Shown here: positions 35,685 to 44,940 of the stretch, piece after piece | Layout: each line of letters opens with the position of its first letter | How positions within the stretch are numbered: the stretch's first letter is position 1 | Assembly (NCBI GenBank): GCA_028710525.1 | Contig: JAQTTY010000010.1 | Span: 62,001 to 126,000, forward strand | Direction: 5' to 3' | DNA length: 64,000 nt | Source of the DNA: Gallionella sp. | GTDB taxonomy: Bacteria > Pseudomonadota > Gammaproteobacteria > Burkholderiales > Gallionellaceae | The notes under the pieces: model-generated | Told to the model about the DNA's origin: nothing | Database searches by the model: none | The model's input: the letters and a program-made list of their open reading frames with translations, nothing else | Position numbers and translations under genes: made by a program

Positions 35685-38600
35685 CTACAGCTTACTTAGG
35701 TGAACTGGATCATCACTCGGTAACGGTGCCAACAAGGCAGCGATATCGGCCTCACCGAATTTGACCATTCCGCTGCTATCCTCTGACAGGATGCCCTCTG
35801 CGAGTTCGGCCTTACGTTCCTGCAGCGCGAGGATCTTCTCTTCTATGCTGCCCGCCACTACCAGTTTGTAGACGAACACGTTATTCACTTGACCCAAACG
35901 GTGTGCACGATCAGTGGCCTGATTTTCCACAGCGGGGTTCCACCAAGGATCGTAATGAATGACGGTATCAGCCGTCGTGAGGTTCAAGCCCACACCACCG
36001 GCTTTCAGGCTAATGAGGAAGATAGGCACTTCGCCATCTTGGAAACGGCGCACCACCCCTTCCCTGTCCTGCGTGTCACCGGTGAGCTTGGTGTAGGCCA
36101 GACCTTCCTTGCGTAACTCGATCTCGATCAGCGCCAACATGCTGGTGAACTGAGAGAACACAAGGATGCGTCTTCCCTCACTGACCAACTCGGGCAACAT
36201 CTCCATCAGTAAATCGAGCTTGGCGTGTTCCTGCACTTTCTGTGCTGCGGCTAGTTTCAACAGTCGCGGATCACAGCAGACCTGGCGCAGCTTGAGCAAG
36301 GCGTCGAGGATGATGATATGGCTGCGCGAATAGCCTTTGTCGGCGATCTCCTCGCGCACCCGCTGATCCATCGCCACCCGCACTGTCTCGTACAAATCGC
36401 GCTGCGCGCCGGACAACTCCACGCTGCGCACGATCAGGGTCTTCTCTGGCAGGTCAGCTGCCACGTCCTGTTTGCGGCGACGCAGTATGAAAGGTCGCAC
36501 ACGCTGCGCCAGCAGATCGCGGCGCAAGGTATTGCCCTGCTTTTCTATAGGCAAGCGCCAAGTCTTATTGAAGGATTTGGCATCGCCCAACATGCCGGGC
36601 AAGAGGAAATCGAACTGCGACCATAGGTCACCCAGATGATTCTCTAACGGCGTACCGGTCAGACACAGCCTGTGGCGCGCACGTATCTTGCGTACCGCGA
36701 TAGCCGCCTGACTACCGGCGTTCTTTACCGTCTGCGCCTCGTCTAGGATAAGCAAGTGGTAATCGTATTGCAGCAACATCTCCTGATCACGCCACAACAG
36801 TGGATAGGTAGTCAGAACCACATCGTGTTTGGGGATGTCCTCAAAATTGTCGACACGTTGCTTACCGTGCAAAGACAACAGGCTTAACTCGGGGGCGAAT
36901 CGTTCTGCCTCACGTTTCCAGTTGAAGATCAGCGAGGTCGGTAGCACCACCAGCGTGGGCTTGTCCATACGACCGCTCTGCTTCTCGAGCAACAGATGCG
37001 CCAAGGCTTGTGCCGTCTTACCCAGCCCCATATCGTCGGCCAAGATGCCAGCCAGTTGGTTCTCGCGCAGAAATTGCAGCCAAGCCAAGCCTTCCAGTTG
37101 ATATGGACGTAGCGCCAAGGGAAAACCGTGTGGTGGTTCCACTGGCTGTATCCCTTGGGTATGTTTGAGCTTGTTGGCCAACTCCACTACTGCGTCTGCG
37201 CCCTTGAATTGCCAGCGATCCATGTCGGCCAATTGCTGAATGCGCGACACGTCATAACGCGACAAACGTATGCCATCACCTTTAAAACCACCGCCTCCAA
37301 ACAACTCCAGCAACGTGCGCGCCAAGGGCTTGATGCGCTCTGCTGGAACTTTCACCTGACCACCATCGGGCAGTTGAAGTGCGATAGGTTCCATATCACT
37401 GAGTCGTTCTAATTGCAGCGCATCTAACCAACGTGTGTCGACCTTAAATAATTCATGTAACAACGGTGCAAGCGGCACGCGCTCACCATTGACCATGATG
37501 CCCATGTTGAGACTGAACCAGCCATCGGCCTGCTCATCGAAGTCGCCCACCCAAGCTTCCACTTCCAACACATGGTGGCGGAAGCCCGTGAGCATCTCTA
37601 CCTCCCATGCTGCTGCGCGTAATTTCGGCGCAGCATGTTGCATCCAAGGCGCCCAGGCAGCGGCACTCTCCAATCCCATCAGTGAGTAATCTGAGAAATT
37701 CCCCGTCAACGACACGTTAGGCATCTCCTGCAAGCCGTAGCCCTGTAAGGTCTTGAGCGCCAGCTTTTCGGCCTTGTCATCGCGCAACACCCGCACGGTC
37801 TCACCACCAGACAAGGTGACAAACTCGCTGGGATGATCGGCAGGCAGCGTAGCCTCGCCATAGCGCCATTGCACGCGCGCGAAATCGCGCACCTGATTGC
37901 CAGCAGGATAATCGCGGAAGGCGGTGCGATAGGCGATATCGGAAGTTCCCAGCGACAACACCGGTATCAACTTGGCTTTGACTGTGCGCAGTCCCTCTTT
38001 GCTAGGAGGCGGCAACTCGGGCAACAGGTCGCGCAAAGCAGCCGCGACCACCAGCATCTCGATATCGTTGAGTGGCGGCATGGTCAACAACTTGGCGACC
38101 TGCGTCGGTGCTTGAGCCAGTTGCAACTGCCCCATCTCTGCCGTATCCGCATCGATATACCAGGTGTCTTCAGGCAGGGGCAGCACGAAGACCTTCGCAC
38201 CCGAACGAATCACGGTGGGCTGTATGCAACCGTGATCATCCGCTCCCCATGCAATTCGAGCTTTACGTATCTCGCCCGGCACCAGTGCAACCGGATGTGA
38301 CAACCGCTCTCGGCATCCCACTAGATATTGGCGGAAATATAAACGTTCAGTAGCCAACAAGCGCGTCATCAACTCATGGCCGTGCTTAGGCAAGACTTGA
38401 TAACCCTCGTAGCGGTCAAACTGACGCAACAACAATCTCAGGATAGGAAGGTCTTCCTCACGCACATACTGGGGGGGATTGAGCAGTGTGCGCTCGACGT
38501 TGTCCCAGTCCTCCAAATCACTGAGCAGACTGCCGTCGCTATCCAGTTTGGTCTTGTAGATGCGCACGGAAAATCGTTTACTTTGTGGCGACTGTACCAG

Positions 38601-39005
38601 CGCGTATGCCAGTGCCATGGTGCGTTGCGTGGTCGATGATTTTTTCTTCAGCGGCACGCTCAGTGAGCCACGCAGATCCTCTATCCATTCAGTGACAGCA
38701 TTATTCACTCCGGGAGCGCGCGGCAAGGCTAACACCGACAATAGAACTGCCGCCGTGTGCTTGCACTTATATGCCACCGGACAGCTGCAGTGCGGTTGCG
38801 CCACGATGACGCCATCCTGCCCCCTCGCCATCACGATCTTTACGTCGTACGCCATACGGGTTTGCCCCTGCACTTGTGCCAAGATGGTTTCATCCTGCAC
38901 ATCCAACTCTCCAATGGAGTTGAGATAGGCTTTGGCTTTATTGATCTCGCTGCCGGGATACCAACGAGTGATGTCGGCGAGCGTGTAGGACTGGGTCAAG
39001 GGCAT
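35685..39005 (-). CDS. SNF2-family helicase with N-terminal SWIM zinc finger
   Basis: A 1106-residue protein. The SWIM domain (about 65-95) has the Cys-x-Cys...Cys-x-His set in PHCSCPVAYKCKHTAAVLLS. A middle region of unassigned sequence follows, then the SNF2 ATPase (about 635-880) with Walker A ADDMGLGKTAQA, DEAQ box LLILDEAQTVKN and LCLTGTPLENHLGDLWSQFD. The helicase C domain (about 920-1080) ends with TDRAHRLGQVNNVFVYKL. Proteins of this type remodel protein-DNA complexes, possibly in repair or transcription; no target is known. It is upstream of the cus operon on the same strand, with 54 bp between, but no functional link is implied. Confidence 0.93.
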   Translation of the reverse strand: MPLTQSYTLADITRWYPGSEINKAKAYLNSIGELDVQDETILAQVQGQTRMAYDVKIVMARGQDGVIVAQPHCSCPVAYKCKHTAAVLLSVLALPRAPGVNNAVTEWIEDLRGSLSVPLKKKSSTTQRTMALAYALVQSPQSKRFSVRIYKTKLDSDGSLLSDLEDWDNVERTLLNPPQYVREEDLPILRLLLRQFDRYEGYQVLPKHGHELMTRLLATERLYFRQYLVGCRERLSHPVALVPGEIRKARIAWGADDHGCIQPTVIRSGAKVFVLPLPEDTWYIDADTAEMGQLQLAQAPTQVAKLLTMPPLNDIEMLVVAAALRDLLPELPPPSKEGLRTVKAKLIPVLSLGTSDIAYRTAFRDYPAGNQVRDFARVQWRYGEATLPADHPSEFVTLSGGETVRVLRDDKAEKLALKTLQGYGLQEMPNVSLTGNFSDYSLMGLESAAAWAPWMQHAAPKLRAAAWEVEMLTGFRHHVLEVEAWVGDFDEQADGWFSLNMGIMVNGERVPLAPLLHELFKVDTRWLDALQLERLSDMEPIALQLPDGGQVKVPAERIKPLARTLLELFGGGGFKGDGIRLSRYDVSRIQQLADMDRWQFKGADAVVELANKLKHTQGIQPVEPPHGFPLALRPYQLEGLAWLQFLRENQLAGILADDMGLGKTAQALAHLLLEKQSGRMDKPTLVVLPTSLIFNWKREAERFAPELSLLSLHGKQRVDNFEDIPKHDVVLTTYPLLWRDQEMLLQYDYHLLILDEAQTVKNAGSQAAIAVRKIRARHRLCLTGTPLENHLGDLWSQFDFLLPGMLGDAKSFNKTWRLPIEKQGNTLRRDLLAQRVRPFILRRRKQDVAADLPEKTLIVRSVELSGAQRDLYETVRVAMDQRVREEIADKGYSRSHIIILDALLKLRQVCCDPRLLKLAAAQKVQEHAKLDLLMEMLPELVSEGRRILVFSQFTSMLALIEIELRKEGLAYTKLTGDTQDREGVVRRFQDGEVPIFLISLKAGGVGLNLTTADTVIHYDPWWNPAVENQATDRAHRLGQVNNVFVYKLVVAGSIEEKILALQERKAELAEGILSEDSSGMVKFGEADIAALLAPLPSDDPVHLSKL

Positions 39006-39304
39006 AGAAGGTATGAATGAACGCTGCGCGCTACAAAAAACGAGGCAACATTATACGGGCTGACGGAGGAGATATGAGTTTCACCGCAGTTTGTTATCGA
39101 CAGCATTTCCGCTGAGAGTCAACTATCGACTGACTCTATAAACCCAATAAACACACGGACAGCTAACTTTGGAGACTCTGAATATTCCCAAAACAAATAG
39201 ACGATAATTTTATTTTCTTCATTAATTCATGAGGTTAATTAAATTAATGCTAATTCATGGCACTGTCACTGTTGACTCATTATTGTTTATGGTAAAGTGC
39301 ACAT
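39006..39304. other. Upstream region before the riboswitch; promoter not resolved
   Basis: About 300 bases without a gene between the divergent helicase and cyclase genes. AT-rich segments (around 39190-39290) are likely to hold promoters for both directions. A TTGACT at about 39270 with a TAAAGT 15 nt further on is the best guess for the riboswitch transcript. No other element is seen. Confidence 0.45.
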
Positions 39305-39389
39305 ACAAAGGCAAACCTATTGAAAAGTAGGGACGCAAAATTACCGGTCTAAGGGGACATTGAGCTCTATGACAGCGGGATCGCCGGTC
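39305..39389 (+). promoter_or_regulatory. c-di-GMP-I (GEMM-I) riboswitch aptamer
   Basis: The segment contains GGCAAACC, a stem CCTATT-GAAA-AGTAGG with the GNRA tetraloop, GGGACGCAAA, then CCGG followed by TCTAA, and a closing strand ending GCCGGT. These are the conserved blocks of the class I c-di-GMP aptamer, in the right order and spacing. The expression platform downstream (39390-39495) offers two incompatible pairings: AGGGCT (39403-39408) with AGCCCT (39467-39472), and CCTTC (39416-39420) with GAAGG (39483-39487), which overlaps the Shine-Dalgarno. It controls the cyclase gene that starts at 39496. Whether c-di-GMP turns it on or off is not shown. Confidence 0.9.
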
Positions 39390-39495
39390 ACCAGTACATC
39401 TAAGGGCTACCGTAACCTTCCCAGTATCACAGCACCGATAAGATATGCAGTCCCTCTCAATTGTTCAGCCCTAGCTGTCATTGAAGGAGTTCATC

Positions 39496-40776
39496 ATGCA
39501 CGTCAAAAATAGCGAAGTCGTCATACTACTCATAGTAGCGTTGACCTCACTCGCAGCAAATCTTCCCGAGAGCGCGACCTTGCATTTGGTCGACAAGAAT
39601 ATGCTATTGATCGCTTTGGCTGCGACCGTGATCATTGCCTTGTTTCGCTACTTAAAATTGATGCTGGCGATCACAGTGTCGGTATTGGCGATTGGTGCCA
39701 ATCTTCCCGAGCAACTGGCCAATCAATTAGGTATCAGTCAACTGGCCATGATAGTGGCCTCAGGCATGCTCGTCCTAACAGCTTTGTTTTATAAACTATC
39801 CAACCTAAGAGCTCGAGCAAAAATCGCAGAACAACTTGAAGAAGTTAACGTTACTAAGAATGACACGCTAGACTCAAGAAACAAGATCATCACAGCGATA
39901 CTCAATGAAGATTTGGCTGCTTTACACCAATTGCTACTGGGTGAGGTGGAGGTGAATTTCAGCCAGAACGGTCAGATTCCGCTCTTTCTTGCAATAGAAA
40001 GAGGCTACGCTGATATCGTGCTGTTGCTGCTTTCTCATGGCGCAAAACTGAATGTAAAGAATCATGACGGTAGGTCGCCCAACGAATTCGCAACACAACA
40101 AGAGAATAGATATATCCGCGTCGCTGACATCTTGAATCAGGCCGTCAAACAAAACTACACCGTGCCGAACAAGGCTCCGGCTATCGCAGTGCAAAAGCAC
40201 AAGATGGTCATCCTGTTCGCCGACATCTGCGGTAGCACGGCCTTGTACGATGAACTAGGTGATGATGTGGCTTTACGTGTCATCTCCAAGACTATCAACA
40301 TTTTGGTACAAGAAGTCGCGATGCATAAGGGCACCTTAGTCAAAACCATAGGCGACGAGATTATGTGCTCTTTCCCCAATATCGCCCTAGCAACACAGGC
40401 AGCCTGCGCCATGCAACTTGCTATCGATACGAGAAAACCAGGGGGAGAGCATGCTATCCATGTCCGTATCGGCTTCCATTACGGCGAAGTAATACACAAG
40501 GCATTAGATCTGTTTGGTGACACCGTAAACATCGCCGCCCGAGTAACGTCCATCACTAGGGCAAGACAGATACTCACTACCCAATCAGTTATAGAACTCT
40601 TACCAATTGGTCTTTCCGACAAAGCGCGCCCTGTCATGCGAGCAGCATTCCGAGGCAAACAAGATTCCTTCGCCGTGTATCAGATACTTTGGGAGCCAGA
40701 AACCACGATGGTGGGACGCGTTGGGCAAACGCTATTTAGGAAGCCTGAAGATGACGAGGTCGCCTTTAGTTCTTAG
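39496..40776 (+). CDS. Membrane-bound class III nucleotide cyclase with ankyrin repeats
   Basis: A 426-residue protein. At least three TM helices occupy about residues 8-105 (NMLLIALAATVIIALFRYLK and others). Two to three ankyrin-like repeats follow (about 130-205, IPLFLAIERGYADIVLLLLSHGA). The cyclase domain (about 225-400) has the two metal-binding Asp in VILFADICGSTALYDELG and KTIGDEIMCSFP. The catalytic Asn and Arg are in FGDTVNIAARVTS, with Asp at the usual adenine-specifying position. It should make cAMP, but cGMP cannot be excluded. AAGGAG lies 6 nt before the ATG. It is preceded by a c-di-GMP riboswitch and stands alone on the plus strand. Confidence 0.92.
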   Translation: MHVKNSEVVILLIVALTSLAANLPESATLHLVDKNMLLIALAATVIIALFRYLKLMLAITVSVLAIGANLPEQLANQLGISQLAMIVASGMLVLTALFYKLSNLRARAKIAEQLEEVNVTKNDTLDSRNKIITAILNEDLAALHQLLLGEVEVNFSQNGQIPLFLAIERGYADIVLLLLSHGAKLNVKNHDGRSPNEFATQQENRYIRVADILNQAVKQNYTVPNKAPAIAVQKHKMVILFADICGSTALYDELGDDVALRVISKTINILVQEVAMHKGTLVKTIGDEIMCSFPNIALATQAACAMQLAIDTRKPGGEHAIHVRIGFHYGEVIHKALDLFGDTVNIAARVTSITRARQILTTQSVIELLPIGLSDKARPVMRAAFRGKQDSFAVYQILWEPETTMVGRVGQTLFRKPEDDEVAFSS

Positions 40777-40873
40777 GCTAGGTCAGGCTAGTTAAGGGCC
40801 AATCTGACAATCTGCGTTTAAATATTCAAAACAGGAAATTAACTCATTCGTGCCTGAGCACCATGTTCAAAAA

Positions 40874-41053
40874 CTACCTAGGTTCAAGCGGTGACAATAG
40901 TTGCCGCACTTGCTCACCGCCCTGCTTGGCTAAATCCGGATTTTGCAGCCACATCTGAATAAAAAATTCGCGCATCTGCTCCGATTGAGCAATTCGTTTA
41001 AGCATCAATTCTTCGGGAATAACGGTACGTGCTGGGAGAGTAAATTCACGCAT
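40874..41053 (-). CDS. Small protein coupled to nucleotidyltransferase, unknown
   Basis: A 59-residue protein starting MREFTLPARTVIPEELMLKR. The ATG at 41053 overlaps the end of the nucleotidyltransferase gene by 8 nt, with GGAG in range upstream, so the two genes are translationally coupled. It contains two amphipathic helices (SEQMREFFIQMWLQNPDLAK, then EQVRQLL). No known family can be assigned. A partner or antitoxin-like role is possible on context alone. Confidence 0.6.
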   Translation of the reverse strand: MREFTLPARTVIPEELMLKRIAQSEQMREFFIQMWLQNPDLAKQGGEQVRQLLSPLEPR

Positions 41054-41546
41054 TCGGGTCTTCTCCGCGCATGATTTTTTCAAGTGCCGCAATATCAAGT
41101 TGATCCTTGGGGCGATTCGAGATGCGCTTCATCGTCAACAAATCCGAAATTGACGCGATGCGCACGATTCGTCCGAACAAATCACCCACAATCGCATTGG
41201 CATTCAACGTCTCGAATGGCACATCTGGGCGCACCAAAATATCCACCACACTGCCACCGACTTGCGGCTCTCTAAGTGCGAAAGCTAACATGCCCTTTTC
41301 GCGATACCACTGCTCGATTTGCTTACCGTTTCTGAGCGATTCAATCCCTACGGGTATAACCGGAATCAATCCTAATCGCTGCGCGACGGCAATAAATCGA
41401 ATGAGGTTTTCATCGTCCATTGCCAATACCAAATCAATATCGAAAGTTGAACGCAAAAAACCATGCAACTGCACCGCAAGCCCGCCCACCAGCACGTACT
41501 GGACTTGCTCATCAGACAGCAATTCTAGGAGTTCAGCGGTTTTCAT
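41046..41546 (-). CDS. Nucleotidyltransferase-fold protein (AbiEii/DUF6036-like)
   Basis: A 166-residue protein with the minimal nucleotidyltransferase motif: VLVGGLAVQLHG followed by STFDIDLVL, giving the GG...DxD pattern. The C-terminal half (LDIAALEKIMRGEDP) resembles proteins that pair with a small partner. Such folds occur in abortive infection toxins and in other nucleotide transferases. The overlapping small gene downstream fits a two-gene module, but no toxicity can be claimed. It lies between the cyclase gene and der, convergent with the cyclase. Confidence 0.75.
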   Translation of the reverse strand: MKTAELLELLSDEQVQYVLVGGLAVQLHGFLRSTFDIDLVLAMDDENLIRFIAVAQRLGLIPVIPVGIESLRNGKQIEQWYREKGMLAFALREPQVGGSVVDILVRPDVPFETLNANAIVGDLFGRIVRIASISDLLTMKRISNRPKDQLDIAALEKIMRGEDPNA

Positions 41547-41667
41547 TTCTTCATCTATTAGCGAGGTAGGTTAATCGAGTCTGATTCTAACTTTCTTGTC
41601 GGGTCACCCCCGATAAACGCCAGTCAACTAGTACACTTATAGCTAAAAAATGAGCGATTATAGAAAT

Positions 41668-43074
41668 TTAAGACCCGTATAACTTTCGCCCGCGTATACG
41701 CGCTCTATGCGCCTTACGTTGTTCCGCCTCAGTAAGAGCGCGCGGTTTTTTACCCTCGAACGGATTCTTACTAGAGTTGTATTGGATCTTCATAGGCGTG
41801 CCCTGCAGCTTAAATATCTCGCAGAAGCTACGCTCCAGATAGCGTGTGTAACTCGCTGGTACATCATCAAGGCCACTACCGTGGATGACGATGAGTGGCG
41901 GATTGCTACCACCTTGGTGCGCATAACGCATCTTGGGTTGGAAGCGACCACCTTTGGGGGGGAGTTGTTTTTCCAGCGCAGCGAGCAATGCTCTCGTTAA
42001 CTTAGGCGTGGACATCTTCATCATCGCGGCAGCGTAGGCTTCATCGACTGACTTCAACACGCCAGGGATACCGTTGGCGTGCAGCGCGGAGATGTAATGG
42101 CGTTTGGCGAAACTCAGGAAATGCAGCTTGCGCTCCATGTCGTTCTTCACCATTAGACGCTGGTGGTCGTCCAGACCATCCCACTTGTTCACCGCCAGTA
42201 CTAGGGCGCGACCGGCTTGCAGTACATAGTCAGCGACGTGGGCGTCCTGCTCGGTAATCTGGTCACGAGCATCCACCACCAACACCACCACGTTGGCATC
42301 TTCGATGGCCTGCATGGTCTTGATGACGGAGAATTTTTCGATGGCCTCTTCGACCTTGCCACGACGGCGTACACCGGCGGTATCGATGATGGTGTAGGCC
42401 TTACCGTCACGTTCGAAGTCGATGTAGATGCTGTCGCGGGTGGTGCCGGGTTGGTCGAAAGCGATTACGCGCTGTTCGCCTAGAATGGCATTCACTAGGG
42501 TGGATTTACCAACATTGGGACGACCGACGATGGCCAGCTTGGGTGGTTTCTCTCCCTGTTCTTCTTCCTCGTCCAACTCTTCGGGGAAGTTCTCCATCGC
42601 GATCTCGACAACTTCAGTGACGTTATCGCCGTGTGCTGAAGAGATCGGATACGGTTCGCCCAAGCCTAGCTCGAAGAAATCTGCTGTGATCTTGCTGCGC
42701 ATCATGCCTTCGGCTTTGTTGACCAGCAACAGGATGGGCTTACCAGTCTTGCGCAACTGTCCCGCGATGATCATGTCCTGCGGAGTGCAACCGGCACGTC
42801 CATCGACGATGAACAACACCACATCGGCCTCGTCCACCGCCTGACGGCTCTGCTTGGCCATCTCGTGCATGATGCCGTCTTTTGCGACCGGTTCCAGACC
42901 GCCGGTATCGACCACCAGATAAGGCCGTTCGCCGACACGGCCACGACCATAGTGACGATCACGGGTCAAACCCGGCTGATCGGCAACCAATGCATCACGG
43001 CTACGCGTAAGGCGATTGAAGAGTGTGGATTTGCCCACATTGGGACGACCGACTAAAACTAGTGTGGGCAACAT
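41668..43074 (-). CDS. der: Ribosome-assembly GTPase Der (EngA)
   Basis: A 468-residue tandem-domain GTPase. The two G domains are shown by [14 protein letters not shown] (about 8-21) and [15 protein letters not shown] (about 185). Switch II motifs VVDTGGLEP and [12 protein letters not shown] are intact, and the C-terminal KH-like domain ends with a basic tail ([13 protein letters not shown]). It is needed for 50S subunit biogenesis. It is preceded by bamB, with a 96-bp gap containing a hairpin. The order bamB-der is conserved in beta- and gammaproteobacteria. No strong Shine-Dalgarno is seen. Confidence 0.97.
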   Translation of the reverse strand: MLPTLVLVGRPNVGKSTLFNRLTRSRDALVADQPGLTRDRHYGRGRVGERPYLVVDTGGLEPVAKDGIMHEMAKQSRQAVDEADVVLFIVDGRAGCTPQDMIIAGQLRKTGKPILLLVNKAEGMMRSKITADFFELGLGEPYPISSAHGDNVTEVVEIAMENFPEELDEEEEQGEKPPKLAIVGRPNVGKSTLVNAILGEQRVIAFDQPGTTRDSIYIDFERDGKAYTIIDTAGVRRRGKVEEAIEKFSVIKTMQAIEDANVVVLVVDARDQITEQDAHVADYVLQAGRALVLAVNKWDGLDDHQRLMVKNDMERKLHFLSFAKRHYISALHANGIPGVLKSVDEAYAAAMMKMSTPKLTRALLAALEKQLPPKGGRFQPKMRYAHQGGSNPPLIVIHGSGLDDVPASYTRYLERSFCEIFKLQGTPMKIQYNSSKNPFEGKKPRALTEAEQRKAHRARIRGRKLYGS

Positions 43075-43117
43075 TTTGAGTGACCTTAAATTATTTATGT
43101 GATGTATCGCTCAATGT

Positions 43118-43146
43118 GGGGAGAAACATAGACACTGTGTCTCCCC
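43118..43146. repeat. Inverted repeat between der and bamB
   Basis: GGGGAGA at 43118-43124 and TCTCCCC at 43140-43146 form a 7-bp stem with a 15-nt loop. No T-run follows, so it is not a classic terminator. It may affect the mRNA between bamB and der. Confidence 0.5.
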
Positions 43147-43170
43147 TTACCCATCGTGCGATGCACCGTA

Positions 43171-44295
43171 TTACTGCAGTGTTAAAGAGTACAGCTCGCC
43201 ATCGCGAGTCTGCACCAGCAGGCCGTCATCCAGCCCTTGTACGGCGCCCTGCAGGGGGCTGCCATCTAGTTTAAAGCGAGCTACAAAATGACCATCTTCG
43301 CGATTTAAGGCGTGCAGATAGCCTTGATAATCTCCTACCACTACGAATTCAGCGTAGGCATAAGGGGTATTTGTGTCGCGCAGCGTCAGCTGGTCGTTTT
43401 TCCACAGCGTACTACCTGTGGTTTTATCTAAAGCCATCACCACCCCGCTGCTATCAGACAGATACAGGAACTTGCGTAATAGCATCAGTCCTTTGTCGCT
43501 GGAGATATCGCGGTTCCATAACTGGCTGCCCTGAGCCGCATCAAAGCAGGCAACACGTCCTTGGAAGGAGATGGCACATGCCTGTTCGTCATCTACCTCA
43601 ACGTCACTGGTGATGTCGCTGATACGATCCAGTTCAGTGTTACCGCGCGGCTGCGACACCGTGTTCTCCCAGATCAGATTACCGTTCTTAAGATCCAACG
43701 CAACGATCTTTCCTGCCGCAAAACCCGCATAGGCGATACCGCGCTGTATGGTGACGCTAGCATGACTACGCACCACCAATGAAGGTGTGGCGCGCTCATA
43801 GGTCCAAAGTTGTTTGCCGTCCGTCGCATCCAGTGCAGTCAATCGACTGTCGCCACCACGCACAACCACCACGCCATCCGCAACAGCCGGCGCGTTCAGC
43901 ACTTCGCTGCTCACCTTGCTGCTCCACAAAGGCTTACCTGCCAAGTCATAGGCCAACACATCGCCTTTGTCGCCGCCAACCAAGACCATATTCTCGCTGC
44001 CGCCTACCCCGCCTGCGACAACTATCCCGGTCTTCACTTTCCACAAAGTCTTGCCTGTGCCGCGCGCTACCGCAGTCAACAGACCTTTGCTGGACACGCC
44101 GACTATGCTGGTCGAGTTGATGGCCGGACGCAGCATGTAATTACCTGCGTCACCCAATGCAGTATGCCAACGCACCTTAAAACCGGCACTGGCATTGAAG
44201 TCGGTGAGCGGCGTGGGTGGCGGGCCTAACCTGGAATTGGTACAGGCAACCAGACTCAACGCGACACACGACAGCATCAGGCGACGCAACATCAT
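43171..44295 (-). CDS. bamB: Outer-membrane assembly lipoprotein BamB
   Basis: A 374-residue lipoprotein. The signal peptide has the lipobox LVAC, with the modified Cys at residue 18. Eight PQQ-like beta-propeller repeats follow, with LWKVKTGIVVAGG, QLWTYERATPSLV and LWKNDQLTLRD as repeat cores. BamB joins the BAM complex that inserts beta-barrel proteins. Its ATG overlaps the stop of yfgM, with GGGAG upstream. The neighbours yfgM and der are as in other proteobacteria. Confidence 0.95.
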   Translation of the reverse strand: MMLRRLMLSCVALSLVACTNSRLGPPPTPLTDFNASAGFKVRWHTALGDAGNYMLRPAINSTSIVGVSSKGLLTAVARGTGKTLWKVKTGIVVAGGVGGSENMVLVGGDKGDVLAYDLAGKPLWSSKVSSEVLNAPAVADGVVVVRGGDSRLTALDATDGKQLWTYERATPSLVVRSHASVTIQRGIAYAGFAAGKIVALDLKNGNLIWENTVSQPRGNTELDRISDITSDVEVDDEQACAISFQGRVACFDAAQGSQLWNRDISSDKGLMLLRKFLYLSDSSGVVMALDKTTGSTLWKNDQLTLRDTNTPYAYAEFVVVGDYQGYLHALNREDGHFVARFKLDGSPLQGAVQGLDDGLLVQTRDGELYSLTLQ

Positions 44296-44930
44296 TTTGC
44301 AGCTCCCACATCATCCAGTTTCATTTGGATCAACTGACGGTAGGTACTGCGCGCATCGGTCTTGTCATACGCGATCTGATATGCCGCATGTGCTTCGGCA
44401 TTCTTGCCCTGTGCACTTAGCACATCACCCTTCAAATCGGCATACAGACCATCGAAAGCAGCGGGATGGGTCGCATCCAGATGCTTCATCGCATCTGCAT
44501 AGTTCTTCTCATCCAGCAGAATGGAGGCCAGACGCAGATGCGCGACATCTTTTACTGTTTCTTGCGGGGCATAGTCCAAGACCCATTGCAACTGAGTCTT
44601 GGCTTGAGGAATAGCCTTCTCCTGTTCGTTCACCTGCGCGGCCAACATCGCCGCACGGGAGGCGTACAGAGTGCCAGAATATTTATCCATCAATACTGCA
44701 GCGGCATCATTCACGCGCTTGGCATCGTTGCTCGCCAATTGCTCGTTGAACTGTTCGTACAATGTCGCAGCTTCAAAGGCTTGCTTGTTCTGGTAGTAAC
44801 CCCAACCACGCCAGCCGCCGACCACAACCACCACAACCAGCACCACGCCCAACACGAAATTACCGTTGTCGTTCCACCAAGCCTTAAGGCCTTCGAGTTG
44901 TTCCTGTTCTTGCAAATCCAATGCTGCCAT
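44292..44930 (-). CDS. yfgM: Ancillary translocon subunit YfgM-like
   Basis: A 212-residue protein with a single N-terminal TM helix (about 23-45, FVLGVVLVVVVVVGGWRGWGYY) and a periplasmic TPR-like helical part (about 60-205). The sequence EGLKAWWNDNGN before the TM is a family signature. In E. coli it associates with the SecYEG translocon and the PpiD chaperone. It is followed by bamB with overlapping codons and preceded by hisS, 10 bp away, which is the common operon order. Confidence 0.93.
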   Translation of the reverse strand: MAALDLQEQEQLEGLKAWWNDNGNFVLGVVLVVVVVVGGWRGWGYYQNKQAFEAATLYEQFNEQLASNDAKRVNDAAAVLMDKYSGTLYASRAAMLAAQVNEQEKAIPQAKTQLQWVLDYAPQETVKDVAHLRLASILLDEKNYADAMKHLDATHPAAFDGLYADLKGDVLSAQGKNAEAHAAYQIAYDKTDARSTYRQLIQMKLDDVGAAK

Positions 44931-44940
44931 GTTTCCGCTC

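Noticed and set aside
39413..39441. FliA-like box (ACCGATAA) before the cyclase gene
   Set aside because: The -35 part matches poorly and spacing is off by two; it would also skip the riboswitch.
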